The notes: a model not told the origin generated them from the sequence alone. Counted from the first letter of the stretch, positions 17,264-26,448 are shown. The stretch: 64,000 nt of DNA from Natronosalvus vescus (GCF_023973145.1 NZ_CP099546.1:2356001-2420000); one strand, 5' to 3'. Numbers and translations: made by a program.

Positions 17264-17890
17264 ATGCCACGGATCCTTCTGACGGGCTACGAACCGTTCG
17301 GGGAGTTCGAGACGAACCCCGCCCGCCACCTCGCCACCCGCCTCGACGGCACCGACCTCGGCGGGGCGACGATCGTCGGCCGCGAACTCCCGGTCGCGTT
17401 CGAACGGTCGAAACCGACCCTCCTCGAGTACGTCGAACGTCACGACCCGGCCATCGTCCTCTCGCTGGGGCTGGCCGGCGGCCGTCCGGCGATGGCCCTC
17501 GAGCGCGTCGGCATCAACCTCCGCGACACCGTTGGGATCCCGGACAACGACGACCGTGAGGTCGTCGACGACCCGGTCGAACCCGGCGGGCCGGACGCCT
17601 ACTTTTCGACCCTTCCCGTTCGGCGGATGTGCGAGGCGATGTCCGACGCAGGGGTGCCGACGACGCTCTCGACCTCCGCCGGAACCCACCTCTGTAACGA
17701 CGTCCTGTATGCGACCCGCCACTACGTCGAGACGAACGCCCGCGAAATCGCCTCCGGATTCGTCCACGTTCCGTTTACCCACGAACAGGCTGCCAGGCGC
17801 GACGACTGCCAGCCGAGCCTGTCCCTGGAGACGATGGCCCGGGGCCTCGAGGTGGGGCTGGAGACGGCGCTCGAGGCTAGTAAACTATAG
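17264..17890 (+). CDS. pcp: Pyroglutamyl-peptidase I
   Basis: Cytosolic cysteine peptidase (family C15) that removes N-terminal pyroglutamate from peptides. The 208-residue length is typical. The catalytic triad is complete: Glu80 in AMALERVGIN, Cys144 in SAGTHLCNDVLY and His168 in GFVHVPF. The N-terminal LLTGYEPFGEFETNPA is the family signature. The stop codon is overlapped by an AT-rich palindrome that may belong to the promoter of the next gene. It fits a peptide-recycling role in a proteolytic, amino-acid-using organism (inferred from the nearby protease and amino acid genes). Confidence 0.95.
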   Translation: MPRILLTGYEPFGEFETNPARHLATRLDGTDLGGATIVGRELPVAFERSKPTLLEYVERHDPAIVLSLGLAGGRPAMALERVGINLRDTVGIPDNDDREVVDDPVEPGGPDAYFSTLPVRRMCEAMSDAGVPTTLSTSAGTHLCNDVLYATRHYVETNAREIASGFVHVPFTHEQAARRDDCQPSLSLETMARGLEVGLETALEASKL

Positions 17891-17900
17891 AAATTATAGT
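17884..17900. promoter_or_regulatory. 17-bp AT-rich palindrome between pcp and threonine synthase
   Basis: ACTATA, a 5-base spacer (GAAAT), then TATAGT form a perfect 6-bp inverted repeat overlapping the pcp stop. It is directly followed by the AT-rich AATTTACTT. In this GC-rich context such a block looks like an operator plus TATA region for the downstream threonine synthase, though its ATG is some 70 bases further on. Confidence 0.45.
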
Positions 17901-17973
17901 AATTTACTTCGACATCCATACCATTCGCCTGTATTCCGGGACTGCCTTCGTCTCTCGCCCAGAAGGGAAACTA

Positions 17974-19143
17974 ATGGCTGCGACTCAGCGCACCTGCTAC
18001 GCCTGCGAGCGCACGTTCGATCGGCCTCGAGCCCGCTGTGACTGTGGCGAACCGCTCTGGCTCCCGATACAACCGCTCGCCGAGTGGCCTCCCGATCCGC
18101 GGGTATCGGGCTCGATCTGGCGCTACGCCGACGCCCTCCCCGTAGCGCAGCCGCCGGGCGACCTCGAGCCAGGCGGGACGCCGCTGTGGCGCACCCCGTC
18201 CCTCGACGCGTACGCGGGTGCGCGGGTCTGGTGTAAGGACGAGGGTCGAAATCCGACGGGGAGCTTCAAGGATCGAGGCAGCGCCGTCGGCGTCGCCGCG
18301 GCCCTCGAGGCCGGGTACGATCGCGTGGGGACGGTCTCACACGGCAACATGGCCCTGAGCACGGCCGCCTGTGCCGCTGCCGTGGGGATCGACTGTACGG
18401 TACTCGTCCCCGCCGACATCGCTTCGGATCGCCTCAGCGCCATCGCCCGATTCGAACCGGAGATCATCCGCGTACGCGGGGACTACGGCCGGCTGTACCA
18501 CGACGCCCTCGAACGCGGCCGCGAGCGCGACATCGCGTTTCTCAACTCCGACGTCCCCCGCCGCGTCGCCGGGCAGAAAACGCTCGCGCTCGAGCTACTC
18601 GAGGCCGGGCCCGATCTCGACGCGATCGTCCTCCCGGTCAGCAGTGGCGGCAACGCGAGCGCGGTCTGGAAAGCGCTGCTCGAGGTTCGGGCTGCTGGAC
18701 TTCTCCAGGACTCGGCGCTGCCACGGCTGTATCTCGTTCAGGCGGCAGCCTGTGATCCGATTGCGCGGGCGTTCCGCGAGAACGAAACGATTGTCAAGGC
18801 ACTATCCGAGGCCGATGAGACCATCGCTTACTCTATCGCGAACGCCGATCCGCCCAGCGGTGCCCGTGCACTCGCCGCCGTTCGCGACATCGGTGGTGTC
18901 GTCGTGTCCGTCGACGACGACGCGATTCTGGCGGCTCAGACGCGACTTTCCCAGAATGCGGGCATCCGCGTGGAACCGGCTTCAGCGACGACGCTCGCGG
19001 CTCTCCGCAAACTGACGGCTCGTGGGGAGATCGAACCGGCGGAACGGGTGGCCTGCGTGCTGACCGGCCGGGGGTACGGCGAGGGTGGCGCTGAACCCGA
19101 GACGACCGTCGTCGATCGATCCGACCTGTCGACAGCTCTCTGA
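17974..19143 (+). CDS. thrC: Threonine synthase family PLP enzyme
   Basis: PLP-dependent enzyme of 389 residues that would convert O-phosphohomoserine to threonine. A zinc-ribbon-like N-terminus (Cys8, Cys11, Cys22, Cys24) is typical of archaeal threonine synthases. The PLP lysine is Lys99 in NPTGSFKDRGS, and SHGNMALSTAA binds cofactor phosphate or substrate. VSSGGNAS is the glycine-rich PLP-phosphate loop near residue 225. Haloarchaea usually carry several thrC-like paralogues, and the substrate of this one is inferred. It lies just downstream of pcp on the same strand, with its own AT-rich upstream block. Confidence 0.88.
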   Translation: MAATQRTCYACERTFDRPRARCDCGEPLWLPIQPLAEWPPDPRVSGSIWRYADALPVAQPPGDLEPGGTPLWRTPSLDAYAGARVWCKDEGRNPTGSFKDRGSAVGVAAALEAGYDRVGTVSHGNMALSTAACAAAVGIDCTVLVPADIASDRLSAIARFEPEIIRVRGDYGRLYHDALERGRERDIAFLNSDVPRRVAGQKTLALELLEAGPDLDAIVLPVSSGGNASAVWKALLEVRAAGLLQDSALPRLYLVQAAACDPIARAFRENETIVKALSEADETIAYSIANADPPSGARALAAVRDIGGVVVSVDDDAILAAQTRLSQNAGIRVEPASATTLAALRKLTARGEIEPAERVACVLTGRGYGEGGAEPETTVVDRSDLSTAL

Positions 19144-19349
19144 GCGCCGTTTTCCACCTGAACGGACGAGTGAAACCGACGGCGACCATCCGGTTTTACT
19201 CGTCGGTCGATGGTTCGAACGGTACTGAGGATCGACCTCGTGATTACCAGTGCCACCAGCGCTCGAGGCTCGAGAACCCCCACTCGCGATAGTTCCAGTC
19301 TCCGGGAGGTGACACAATACTCTTATCACCGGAGCGTGTACGTTCGGGC

Positions 19350-19637
19350 ATGGCAGACAAACCAACCTCCGGTGAGATCCTTGGCGTCCCGTACAATTTC
19401 GAGCGACCCAGCTTCGGCCGGATGCTCTCGTCGTACTGGCAACCGGGCAAGGGGATGCTCGTCGAGAAGCCGTTCGGCGTCGGCTACACGCTGAACCTGG
19501 CGAATTGGCGCTCGTGGATCGTCGTCCTCGTCGCCGGTGCACTCCTCTGGCAGCAGGAGAAAGGGCCCAGCGAGCCAGCGGAATCCACCAAAGACGAACC
19601 GGTCGAAGTGATCGTCGACGACGACGGCGACGACTGA
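19350..19637 (+). CDS. DUF5808 family protein
   Basis: A 95-residue protein I place in DUF5808: GVPYNFERPSFGRMLSSYW, GKGMLVEKPFGVGYTLNLAN, then one membrane helix WIVVLVAGALLWQQ and an acidic C-terminal tail. The family motif (short basic segment, Trp, Pro-Phe-Gly-x-Gly-Tyr-x-x-Asn) is known from membrane proteins of Firmicutes and haloarchaea with no assigned function. The C-terminus is likely cytoplasmic. A TATA-like AATACTCTTA is upstream. The stop codon abuts a nested inverted repeat. Confidence 0.8.
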   Translation: MADKPTSGEILGVPYNFERPSFGRMLSSYWQPGKGMLVEKPFGVGYTLNLANWRSWIVVLVAGALLWQQEKGPSEPAESTKDEPVEVIVDDDGDD

Positions 19638-19715
19638 TACGGTTTGCTGTAGTCTCTTACCAGTGATTGCCGACCCGGTAGGGTAATCACCGACAAAAAG
19701 GGACGGCAAACCGTA
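19638..19715. repeat. Nested inverted repeat after DUF5808 gene
   Basis: TACGGTTTGC at 19638-19647 pairs exactly with GCAAACCGTA at 19706-19715. Inside it, GTGATT (19663-19668) pairs with AATCAC (19685-19690). The element begins right at the DUF5808 stop and ends ~70 bases before the stop of the converging lipoate ligase gene. It could serve as a two-way terminator. The look is that of a dispersed palindromic element rather than a simple stem. Confidence 0.7.
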
Positions 19716-19787
19716 CGACACCGCCTCGAATCGATCGGTTTCTCGTCTTTTGTGACGCGCGGCGTACCTACGCTCGCCAGTGACTGC

Positions 19788-20636
19788 TCACTCGAGCCCG
19801 CCGGGCGCGTCGAGCACCTCGCGGTCTCGAATCCAGGCGCCCGCACCGAACTTTCGATCCGCGAGCTCCGTTGCGGCCTCGAGTTCGGATTCCCGCCACG
19901 ATCCCTCCGTCGCCCCACACCACTCCCCGAGGGCGTCCTCGAGACACTCGCAAGCCTCCACGCGGTCGATTCCGGCCTGCTCGTGGATGCTCGTCACCCG
20001 ATCGGTGAACGTTCCGGTTTCGAGATCGTCCGTCGCGAAGACGCCAATGTGCGCATCGGGCTCGAGGTCGAAACTGAGCGAACCGTGCTGGATGACGACG
20101 TCGCGCTGGCGGTACTGGGCGTTGCCGCTGATCTTTCTCGAGGTAGCGTTGGGATCGCTAACCGGTGCGACGATGTCGTGGGCCGGGTGGATGTCCCGGA
20201 GGTAACACGACGGTCTGTAGATCGCGTCCTGTTTCGCCCCCGCGAAGTCGGCGTCGACGCCCATCCGTGAGAACGAGTCGAGAATCGGTTCACAGAACAG
20301 CGCGTAACAGTCCATCAGGTCGCCGGGCACCTCCGCGGCGGGGGCGACGATGGTGTAGGAGATATCGGCCGTCGCGTCGTGGTAGATCCCGCCCCCGCCG
20401 GTCTGACGTCGGGTAACGCCAATGCCGTTCTCGGCACAGAACTCCCAGTCGACCGTCTCGGGTGCCTGCTGGTAGCCGAGTGAGAGCGTACTCGGCTCCC
20501 AGTCGTAGACGCGAACGGTTCGCAGGTCGTCCTCGAGTGCGGTTCGGGCGGCGACCTCCTCGAGGGCCATCTGGATGGCTCCGTTCCGGGGGTCGTCCCT
20601 GATCAGTCGCCAGTCGCGATCGGTGAGGGCGGTCAT
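19788..20636 (-). CDS. lplA: Lipoate-protein ligase A family protein
   Basis: Cytosolic ligase of 282 residues of the biotin/lipoate ligase fold, which attaches lipoate or octanoate to E2 or H-protein lysines. Family motifs: the N-terminal RLIRDDPRNGAIQMALEE, the RRQTGGGGIYHD substrate loop, and RKISGNAQYR with the acyl-AMP-binding lysine. VIQHGSLSFDL follows. It ends shortly after the core, so a separate accessory domain (LplB type) may be needed, as in other archaea. The ATG chosen gives MTALTDRDWR; 28 more residues upstream look unrelated. A lipoamide dehydrogenase-like gene lies 2 kb away, in keeping with lipoate metabolism. Confidence 0.88.
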   Translation of the reverse strand: MTALTDRDWRLIRDDPRNGAIQMALEEVAARTALEDDLRTVRVYDWEPSTLSLGYQQAPETVDWEFCAENGIGVTRRQTGGGGIYHDATADISYTIVAPAAEVPGDLMDCYALFCEPILDSFSRMGVDADFAGAKQDAIYRPSCYLRDIHPAHDIVAPVSDPNATSRKISGNAQYRQRDVVIQHGSLSFDLEPDAHIGVFATDDLETGTFTDRVTSIHEQAGIDRVEACECLEDALGEWCGATEGSWRESELEAATELADRKFGAGAWIRDREVLDAPGGLE

Positions 20637-20877
20637 GGCTGATCCTGCGACTCCGATCGGCAAAGGGATTCCGACGTTCGGGTCGGTGACGGCGTGCGAT
20701 CGGATCTCTCGCGTGGACACGCGTCACGGCCTCTATCGGTCACCGTTCCTGAGTTCCCTTCGCGAACCTCTACAAGATTTCCTATCGCATTATATGGTTT
20801 ATCAACCTCCATTCACCGCTCATTACGCACTCGAGGCGGTCGTGAAGACCTTTACGTGCGCACCGGCTACCACGCGC

Positions 20878-21780
20878 ATGGTGCGGAACGTCGCCGAGCT
20901 GTTGGCGGAACTCGACTCCGAGGACTTCTATCTCCTCTCGGGAATCGAACAGGGAATGCGCTTTTCGGAGTGGGTACAACGCGAGAAGCTCCCGAAGTTC
21001 TCCGGACTCACTCCAGAGGAGGTGGAGTATCGTCTCGAGCGCTGTCTCAAACGCGGTTTGATCGAGAAAAAGACCATCCAGTACGAAGGCTACACCCTGC
21101 AGTTCGAGGGGTACGACGCCCTTGCGCTACGGGCACTGGTCGAACGCGACACGATCGCGGAGTTCGGCTCGCCACTGGGCGTCGGCAAGGAGAGCGACGT
21201 CTACGAGGTCAAATCCTACAAACCGCTCGCGCTCAAGTATCACCGCGAGGGCTATACGAACTTCCGGGAGGTACACCGTGAACGCGATTACACGTCCGAA
21301 AATCGCCACGTCTCCTGGCTCTACACGGCCCGGAAGGCGGCCGAGCGGGAGTACGAGGTGCTCGAGACGCTCTATCCGGACATTTCGGTTCCTCGACCGA
21401 TCGACCAGAACCGACACGCCATCGTGATGGAGAAGATGCCGGGGGTCGAGCTCTCGCGAACTCGCCTCGAGGACGACCAGGTACTCGGCGTGCTCGAGTT
21501 GCTGTGTTGGGAACTCACGCGCGCGTACGAGTACGGGTACGTCCACGCGGACATGAGCGAGTACAACGTCTTCGTCGCCGAGGACGGCGTCACGATTTTC
21601 GACTGGCCCCAGGCGGTCTCGACCGAGCACGAACACGCCGGGGAGTTCCTGGATCGGGATCTCACGAACCTGGTCGGCTACTTCCGGCGCAAATACCCCC
21701 GGATCGTCCCGGACGACCTCGAGAGCGACGCGATTGCGGCCGAGATCGCTGCTGGTTCGTTCGAGTCGATTCCCCGATAA
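20878..21780 (+). CDS. rio2: Rio2 atypical serine/threonine kinase
   Basis: Archaeal Rio2 ATPase/kinase of 300 residues, needed for late 30S ribosomal subunit maturation. It has the N-terminal winged-helix domain (residues ~1-80, MVRNVAELLAELDSEDFYLL) and the Rio kinase fold. The P-loop equivalent is GVGKESDVYEV, the ATP-binding lysine is in LALKYHREG, the catalytic YVHADMSEYNVF carries Asp225, and the metal motif is IFDWPQ (Asp242). The start ATG follows a TTTACG TATA element by about 25 bases, whereas the longer frame would reach back into the lipoate ligase gene. Confidence 0.96.
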   Translation: MVRNVAELLAELDSEDFYLLSGIEQGMRFSEWVQREKLPKFSGLTPEEVEYRLERCLKRGLIEKKTIQYEGYTLQFEGYDALALRALVERDTIAEFGSPLGVGKESDVYEVKSYKPLALKYHREGYTNFREVHRERDYTSENRHVSWLYTARKAAEREYEVLETLYPDISVPRPIDQNRHAIVMEKMPGVELSRTRLEDDQVLGVLELLCWELTRAYEYGYVHADMSEYNVFVAEDGVTIFDWPQAVSTEHEHAGEFLDRDLTNLVGYFRRKYPRIVPDDLESDAIAAEIAAGSFESIPR

Positions 21781-21957
21781 GGCGGTGATAAACTTCATTT
21801 CACGATACCAAACGATCTGGTTCGATTTCTCGGGAAACCTGCCGTATGCGGACGGGATGACCCTAGCACCTGAGTTCGTCGTTGCTCGCGCTCGAGTCCG
21901 CGTTCCGTTCCGGTGAGGGAAACAGTTTTTCCCGCTCCCAGTGAGTTGCACACGACG

Positions 21958-22485
21958 ATGGGACGCATCGACGCCCTCCAGGCGACGTGTCATCGCTACG
22001 GACCGGGGCGACTGCCTCGAGCAAACGAGCCAGCAGTCGGAGCCGGGTACGCGGCCGCGAGCGCAGCGGCCTGTGTCGCGGTGGTGTACGCTGGCGTCGC
22101 GACCGGACTGGACGGGGTCGGGTTGAGTGCGACGACCGAACTCGTCAACGTCGCACTGGCCGCGCTCGCGCTCCCGTTCGTCGTTCCCGCGGCGTTCGGC
22201 GTCGGGCACCTGGGGTGGCGGTGGCTCTCACCCCGTTCACCAACGACCGGACTCGTCGTTGGGTTGCTCGGGACGCTCGCGACGTACGGCGTCTTTCTGG
22301 TACTCATCGGGGTTCCGATCACGGCCCTGGAGGCGGTATCGGGAGCCGATCCCGTTCGAGCGGCGGTCTTTTCGTGGGGCGTGGTCTATCTGACGGCCGT
22401 TGAAACGTGGTGGGTCGCGTTCCCGGTCGGCGGGGTGAGTGGCGCAGTGTACGCGGTCGTCGTCTCACGACCGGACGACAGCTGA
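21958..22485 (+). CDS. Haloarchaeal membrane protein, four helices
   Basis: A 175-residue membrane protein of unknown function. After a polar N-terminus (MGRIDALQATCHRYGPGRLP) it has helices around residues 29-50, 60-85, 98-118 and 130-165, rich in Ala/Val/Gly/Leu. A GWRWLSPRSPTTG loop separates the second and third. It lies alone between Rio2 and a converging flavoprotein gene. No motif identifies a family; a small transporter subunit or a general haloarchaeal conserved protein are both possible. Confidence 0.65.
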   Translation: MGRIDALQATCHRYGPGRLPRANEPAVGAGYAAASAAACVAVVYAGVATGLDGVGLSATTELVNVALAALALPFVVPAAFGVGHLGWRWLSPRSPTTGLVVGLLGTLATYGVFLVLIGVPITALEAVSGADPVRAAVFSWGVVYLTAVETWWVAFPVGGVSGAVYAVVVSRPDDS

Positions 22486-22597
22486 TTCGACCTGACCAGT
22501 CCTTATTTAGCCAGGTCTGCTCTTACCCAGGAGCCCACTGGTATCCCGTGCGTTGTGGAACGTGGCCCCGTCGGCCGCGGCCGCCGTCCGTATCCGG

Positions 22598-24019
22598 TTA
22601 CGTCTCGAGTTCGGCGACCGCATCTCGAAAGAGCCCGTCGAGGATTTCGGGCGTCGTCGGATGGTAGGCCCGATCCGGGAGCTCGCGAACGTCCAGACCG
22701 AGTTCGACGACGACCTGCATCGTCTTCGCCATCACGTCTGCGTGGAGGTGCAGTCCCTGGTAGCCGAGGACGGTTCCGTCGGCCTCGCTGACGATCAATG
22801 TGGCCACGCCTTCGGGATGATTTTTAGTCTTGAAAACGCCATCAGCGGAGGCCTCGCGGGTGACAACGACCGTCTCCATGGTCGATTCGCTGGCGGTCTC
22901 CGGCGTGTGACCGATCCGGGCGACCGGATAAACCCCCAGCCCGGAGAAGATGACGTGGTGAGGGACGTTTACGTAGGGCTCGAGTTCCTCCCCACGGGCG
23001 TGACGCAGGACGTTCGCTCCGGCGGCAAATCCTTCTTCCTTGGCGACGTGGAGGATCGGCTCCCGACCGTTGACGTCACCGACGACGAACGTTCGCTCGT
23101 CCGCCGTGGCCTGCATCGTCGACCCGACCCATCCCTGTGTCGCCTCGAGCGCGGTGTTCTCGAGTCCCAGTCCGTCGACGTTCGGCTGCCGACCAGTGAA
23201 CAGATAGAGGGTGTCGGCCTCGCGGGTCGTTTCGATGCCGTCCTGATCGACGGTCAGGCGGACGCCACCGTCGGCCGTTCGCTCGATCCGTCTTTCGTCG
23301 GCGTTGGTCAGGATGTCGACGTTGAAGTGATCGCGATAGAGGTCGAGTATCGTCTCCCCGAAGGCGGGATCGAACTCGTCGAGGGGGTGGTCGTCGTGTT
23401 CGATTACGGTGAGGTCGACGCCGCCAACTTCGCTGAGGTAGGGGACGAGTTCGAGACCGATGTAGCCAAAGCCCATCACGATGGCCGAGTCGGGGAAGGT
23501 GGTCGCGTCGAGAACGTCCGCGCTCGAGTGGAACTCGACGTCTTCGATGCCGGGGAGGTCGGGAACGTTGAGACTTGATCCGGTGGCGATCACGACGTAG
23601 TCCGGTTCGATCGTCCGGTCTCCGACAGCGATGGTTCGGTCATCGACGAATCGGGCGTGTTCGTCGAAAAAGACGACGTCGTCGCGCTCGGCGAGGTCGT
23701 GGACGTGCGACCGACGGTGCTCGGCGAACCCGTGGATGTGGTCGTCCTTCGTGGCGACGACGCGCTCGGGGTCAACGGCTGGGGCACCCATGAGCCGGTC
23801 GTCGTGTCTCGCCTGATAGCGGTGCTGGGCGGCCGAGAGGACGTCCTTCGAGGGCATACAACCCTCGAGAATACAGAGACCACCGCCCGGTTCGCCGCCG
23901 TCGATCAGCGTGAGGTAAATCTCGTGACCTGATTCGTCGGCACGCTCGAGGAGTTCGTCGGCCGCGGCGACACCAGCGCTGCCGTAGGCACCGATAATCG
24001 CGACGTGGAGTTCGTCCAT
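22598..24019 (-). CDS. Dihydrolipoamide dehydrogenase-like flavoprotein
   Basis: Class I pyridine nucleotide-disulfide oxidoreductase of 473 residues using FAD and NAD(P)H. It has an N-terminal dinucleotide motif VAIIGAYGSAG and redox-active Cys49/Cys54 in CILEGCMPSK (the CxxxxC pattern). A second Rossmann motif GFGYIGLELVPYLSE and the FAD-ribityl FVVGDVNG segment follow. The C-terminal dimer-interface motif is HPTTPE, equal to the HxHPTxxE motif of lipoamide dehydrogenase and mercuric reductase except for the first His (YHPT). No E1/E2 genes are adjacent, so it may act outside the 2-oxoacid complexes; the substrate is open. Confidence 0.88.
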   Translation of the reverse strand: MDELHVAIIGAYGSAGVAAADELLERADESGHEIYLTLIDGGEPGGGLCILEGCMPSKDVLSAAQHRYQARHDDRLMGAPAVDPERVVATKDDHIHGFAEHRRSHVHDLAERDDVVFFDEHARFVDDRTIAVGDRTIEPDYVVIATGSSLNVPDLPGIEDVEFHSSADVLDATTFPDSAIVMGFGYIGLELVPYLSEVGGVDLTVIEHDDHPLDEFDPAFGETILDLYRDHFNVDILTNADERRIERTADGGVRLTVDQDGIETTREADTLYLFTGRQPNVDGLGLENTALEATQGWVGSTMQATADERTFVVGDVNGREPILHVAKEEGFAAGANVLRHARGEELEPYVNVPHHVIFSGLGVYPVARIGHTPETASESTMETVVVTREASADGVFKTKNHPEGVATLIVSEADGTVLGYQGLHLHADVMAKTMQVVVELGLDVRELPDRAYHPTTPEILDGLFRDAVAELET

Positions 24020-24194
24020 AGCGGTGTTACCGTGCCCGGGTCAATAGACGTTCGCTCGGTCGTGCGTTCGCGGTGCCGACACGCGAAACGGTCGCGTCCT
24101 CGAGTACGTCGGTCAGTCACCGGGCGAGCGGCCGCGCGAGGATCGGTTCAATACACACTACGGAGAGCCGAAGCGCCGTCCGAGGTGGGGTGGG

Positions 24195-25340
24195 CTACTG
24201 TCGGAGTCGGACACCGACACCGGCACCGAGAGCGAGGAGCGCGGCGAGGGCACCGAAGCCAGGCAGTCCATCGTCGGTGCTGTCGGCACCACCGTCGTCG
24301 CCCGCGCCGATCGAAGCCGTTCGCTCGGAGAAGTGGTTGAACGCGACGTAGACGGTCGCTTTCGTTTCGGATTCGGCGTGTTGACTAACCATGTACGCCG
24401 ACTCCTCGCCACCGATGGCGCTCTCGAGTTCCGACTGCGAGGAGGCCTCTACAGCGGCCTCACCGTCGACGCGGACTTCGAGGTTCTCGAGGGTTCCCAC
24501 CGCTTCCTCCTCGACGGTCGTTATGACGATCGCCCCCTCGCTGATGGCGCGGTCGACGACGACCTCGATGTGCTGTTCGCTCTCCTGACGGGCTTCGACG
24601 GCGGTTTCCTCGCCGTAGCTGACTGTATCGGCGACTGTCTCGCCGTCTCGCACGTCGACGTAAACTTCGGCGGCGGCCGAGCCGTCAGCGATGCGCTGTT
24701 CGTCTTCTTTGGCCTGGTCGTCACGTTCGCCCTCGGCGTACGATCGGAACACGAGCGTCGACTCTCTCTCGAGGCTCGCGACGACGTCACCCTGCTCGTT
24801 GACGGTCACGTCACCGTCGCCGACGACGAGGAAGACGCCGTTGCGGGTGTCGCTTTCGACGACCACGCGGTTGTCGCCTTCGGCACTCGCCTGGGCGTTC
24901 CCGTCGAGTTTGGCCTCGACGACCTGTGATTCGTCGCCCGCGCTGACGACCAGGTGGCCGCGTTCGGTGTCGTGGGCCGAGAGCGACGCGCCGCTGTCGG
25001 CGTCGATCTGGGTCGTCGTCTGGGACTGGGCGGTGATCGAGAGACCAGCACCACTGATATCGACGACAGCGCCGAGATCGATCGACGCGTCGGCACCCCC
25101 GTCGACCTCGCTCTGGGAGTCCACGGCGACAGACGAGAAGAGGGTCTCGCCGTCGACCGTGTAGTCTGTAACTGCATTTCCGGAGGCCTCGAACGCGAGG
25201 TACGTACCCGCGTACGATTCGTTCGAGGTCGTCGTTTTAGCCGATTCAGCCGTCGTGCTTGCACCAACACCTGCGGCACCCACCAAACTAACGATCAACA
25301 GGGTCGCGAGAATGACGGTCGCGACTGCGTTACGGTTCAT
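24195..25340 (-). CDS. Secreted PGF-CTERM surface protein
   Basis: A 381-residue exported protein. It has a Sec signal peptide (NRNAVATVILATLLIVSLVG), a long acidic beta-rich region, then the archaeosortase A sorting signal: a Ser/Thr/Asp linker, DGLPGFGALAALLALGAGV and an Arg-rich tail. ArtA would cleave near PGF and attach a lipid anchor. The ectodomain has no family I recognise. It has many Gly/Asp/Ala residues, few aromatics and repeated DAS/ADG patterns, as in haloarchaeal S-layer-associated proteins. The start MNRNAV gives the cleanest signal peptide; the longer frame adds 18 basic residues. Confidence 0.85.
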   Translation of the reverse strand: MNRNAVATVILATLLIVSLVGAAGVGASTTAESAKTTTSNESYAGTYLAFEASGNAVTDYTVDGETLFSSVAVDSQSEVDGGADASIDLGAVVDISGAGLSITAQSQTTTQIDADSGASLSAHDTERGHLVVSAGDESQVVEAKLDGNAQASAEGDNRVVVESDTRNGVFLVVGDGDVTVNEQGDVVASLERESTLVFRSYAEGERDDQAKEDEQRIADGSAAAEVYVDVRDGETVADTVSYGEETAVEARQESEQHIEVVVDRAISEGAIVITTVEEEAVGTLENLEVRVDGEAAVEASSQSELESAIGGEESAYMVSQHAESETKATVYVAFNHFSERTASIGAGDDGGADSTDDGLPGFGALAALLALGAGVGVRLRQ

Positions 25341-25494
25341 TGCATCCGTTCTGTTGAACGGCTTCTTAAAGGGACTTCTGACAAAGCCGTCCAAACGACG
25401 GTCTCACGGCAGTCACTTTCACACACGATCGAGTATCGAGTATCGATCATCGATCGAAATCGTGATCCTCGAGCGAGGGCGCTTTGCGCCCCGA

Positions 25495-26448
25495 TCAGCG
25501 CGAAATCGCTTCGCTGTCGTCGGCGACGACGGCGTCGACCTCTTCTTTCGTGACCAGCGCCGCGTCGCCAGGAATCGTTCGCTTCAGGGCAGCCGTCGCC
25601 GCTGCGTACTCGAGCGCGCGACCGACGTCGTCCCCCGAGAGTCGCCGGGCGATGAATGCCCCGGTGAACGCGTCGCCGGTGCCGATCGGGTCGTGGGTTT
25701 CGGTCTCGTACGCATCGTGGTCGTGGACGACGTTGTCGTGCCAGGCGAGTGCGCCCTGTGCGCCCCGGGTGACGACGACCGTCCGGAAGTCGAACTGCGA
25801 GCCGAGTTTGTGGGCGAGCTGGCGCGGATCGCCCTCGTAGCCGAGCACCGTCCGGGCGTCGCGGGCGGCGATGACGAGGATGTCGATGCCGGGGAACAAC
25901 TTCGTCAGGGTGTTCCGGGCCTCCTCGGGCGTCCAGAGCTTGCGCCGGTAGTTGACGTCGAAGGCGGTGGTCGTCCCGCCCTGTCGAGCCGCTTTCAGGA
26001 GCTGCGCCGTCGTCTCGCGCAGGGTAGGCGAGAGCGCTGGGGTGATCCCGGAGGTGAAGAACACCCGTGCGTTCTGGATCAGGTCGATGTCGAACTCCTG
26101 CGGTTCGGCGGTCGTGACCGCCGCGTCAGACCGGTCGTAGATCACGTTCGTGCCACGAGGTTTTCCCCCGTGTTCGAGGTAGTACGTTCCCTGGCGTCCC
26201 TCCTCGCTCCAGACGATGTCCGTGTCGATGCCGTACTGCTCGAGTTCGCCGACGACGCGCCGGCCAAGCGGGGTGTTGGGCAGTTTCGACGTCCACGTCG
26301 AGACCGCGCCCAGCCGTTCGGCGGCGACGGCGACGTTGCTCTCGGCACCGGCCGCGCGAACCTCGAACTCGGAGGCCGTCTCGAGGCGTTCGTGGCCGGG
26401 CGGGGAGAGCCTGAGCATCGTCTCGCCGAAGGTGACGACGTCGCTCAC
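25495..26448 (-). CDS. kdgK: 2-keto-3-deoxygluconate kinase (PfkB family)
   Basis: Cytosolic PfkB-family sugar kinase of 317 residues. It phosphorylates KDG (and perhaps KDGal) in the semi-phosphorylative Entner-Doudoroff pathway used by haloarchaea. Seen: the N-terminal GETMLRLSPPGHERLE substrate motif, the AAGAESNVAVAAERLG signature 1 loop, FDVNYRRKLW, and the DPIGTGDAFTGAF signature 2 with the catalytic Asp. The FDVNYR motif and the glycine pattern match bacterial and haloarchaeal KDG kinases better than ribokinase. It lies between a surface protein and RtcA on the same strand, with gaps over 100 bases, so it is probably transcribed alone. Confidence 0.92.
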   Translation of the reverse strand: MSDVVTFGETMLRLSPPGHERLETASEFEVRAAGAESNVAVAAERLGAVSTWTSKLPNTPLGRRVVGELEQYGIDTDIVWSEEGRQGTYYLEHGGKPRGTNVIYDRSDAAVTTAEPQEFDIDLIQNARVFFTSGITPALSPTLRETTAQLLKAARQGGTTTAFDVNYRRKLWTPEEARNTLTKLFPGIDILVIAARDARTVLGYEGDPRQLAHKLGSQFDFRTVVVTRGAQGALAWHDNVVHDHDAYETETHDPIGTGDAFTGAFIARRLSGDDVGRALEYAAATAALKRTIPGDAALVTKEEVDAVVADDSEAISR

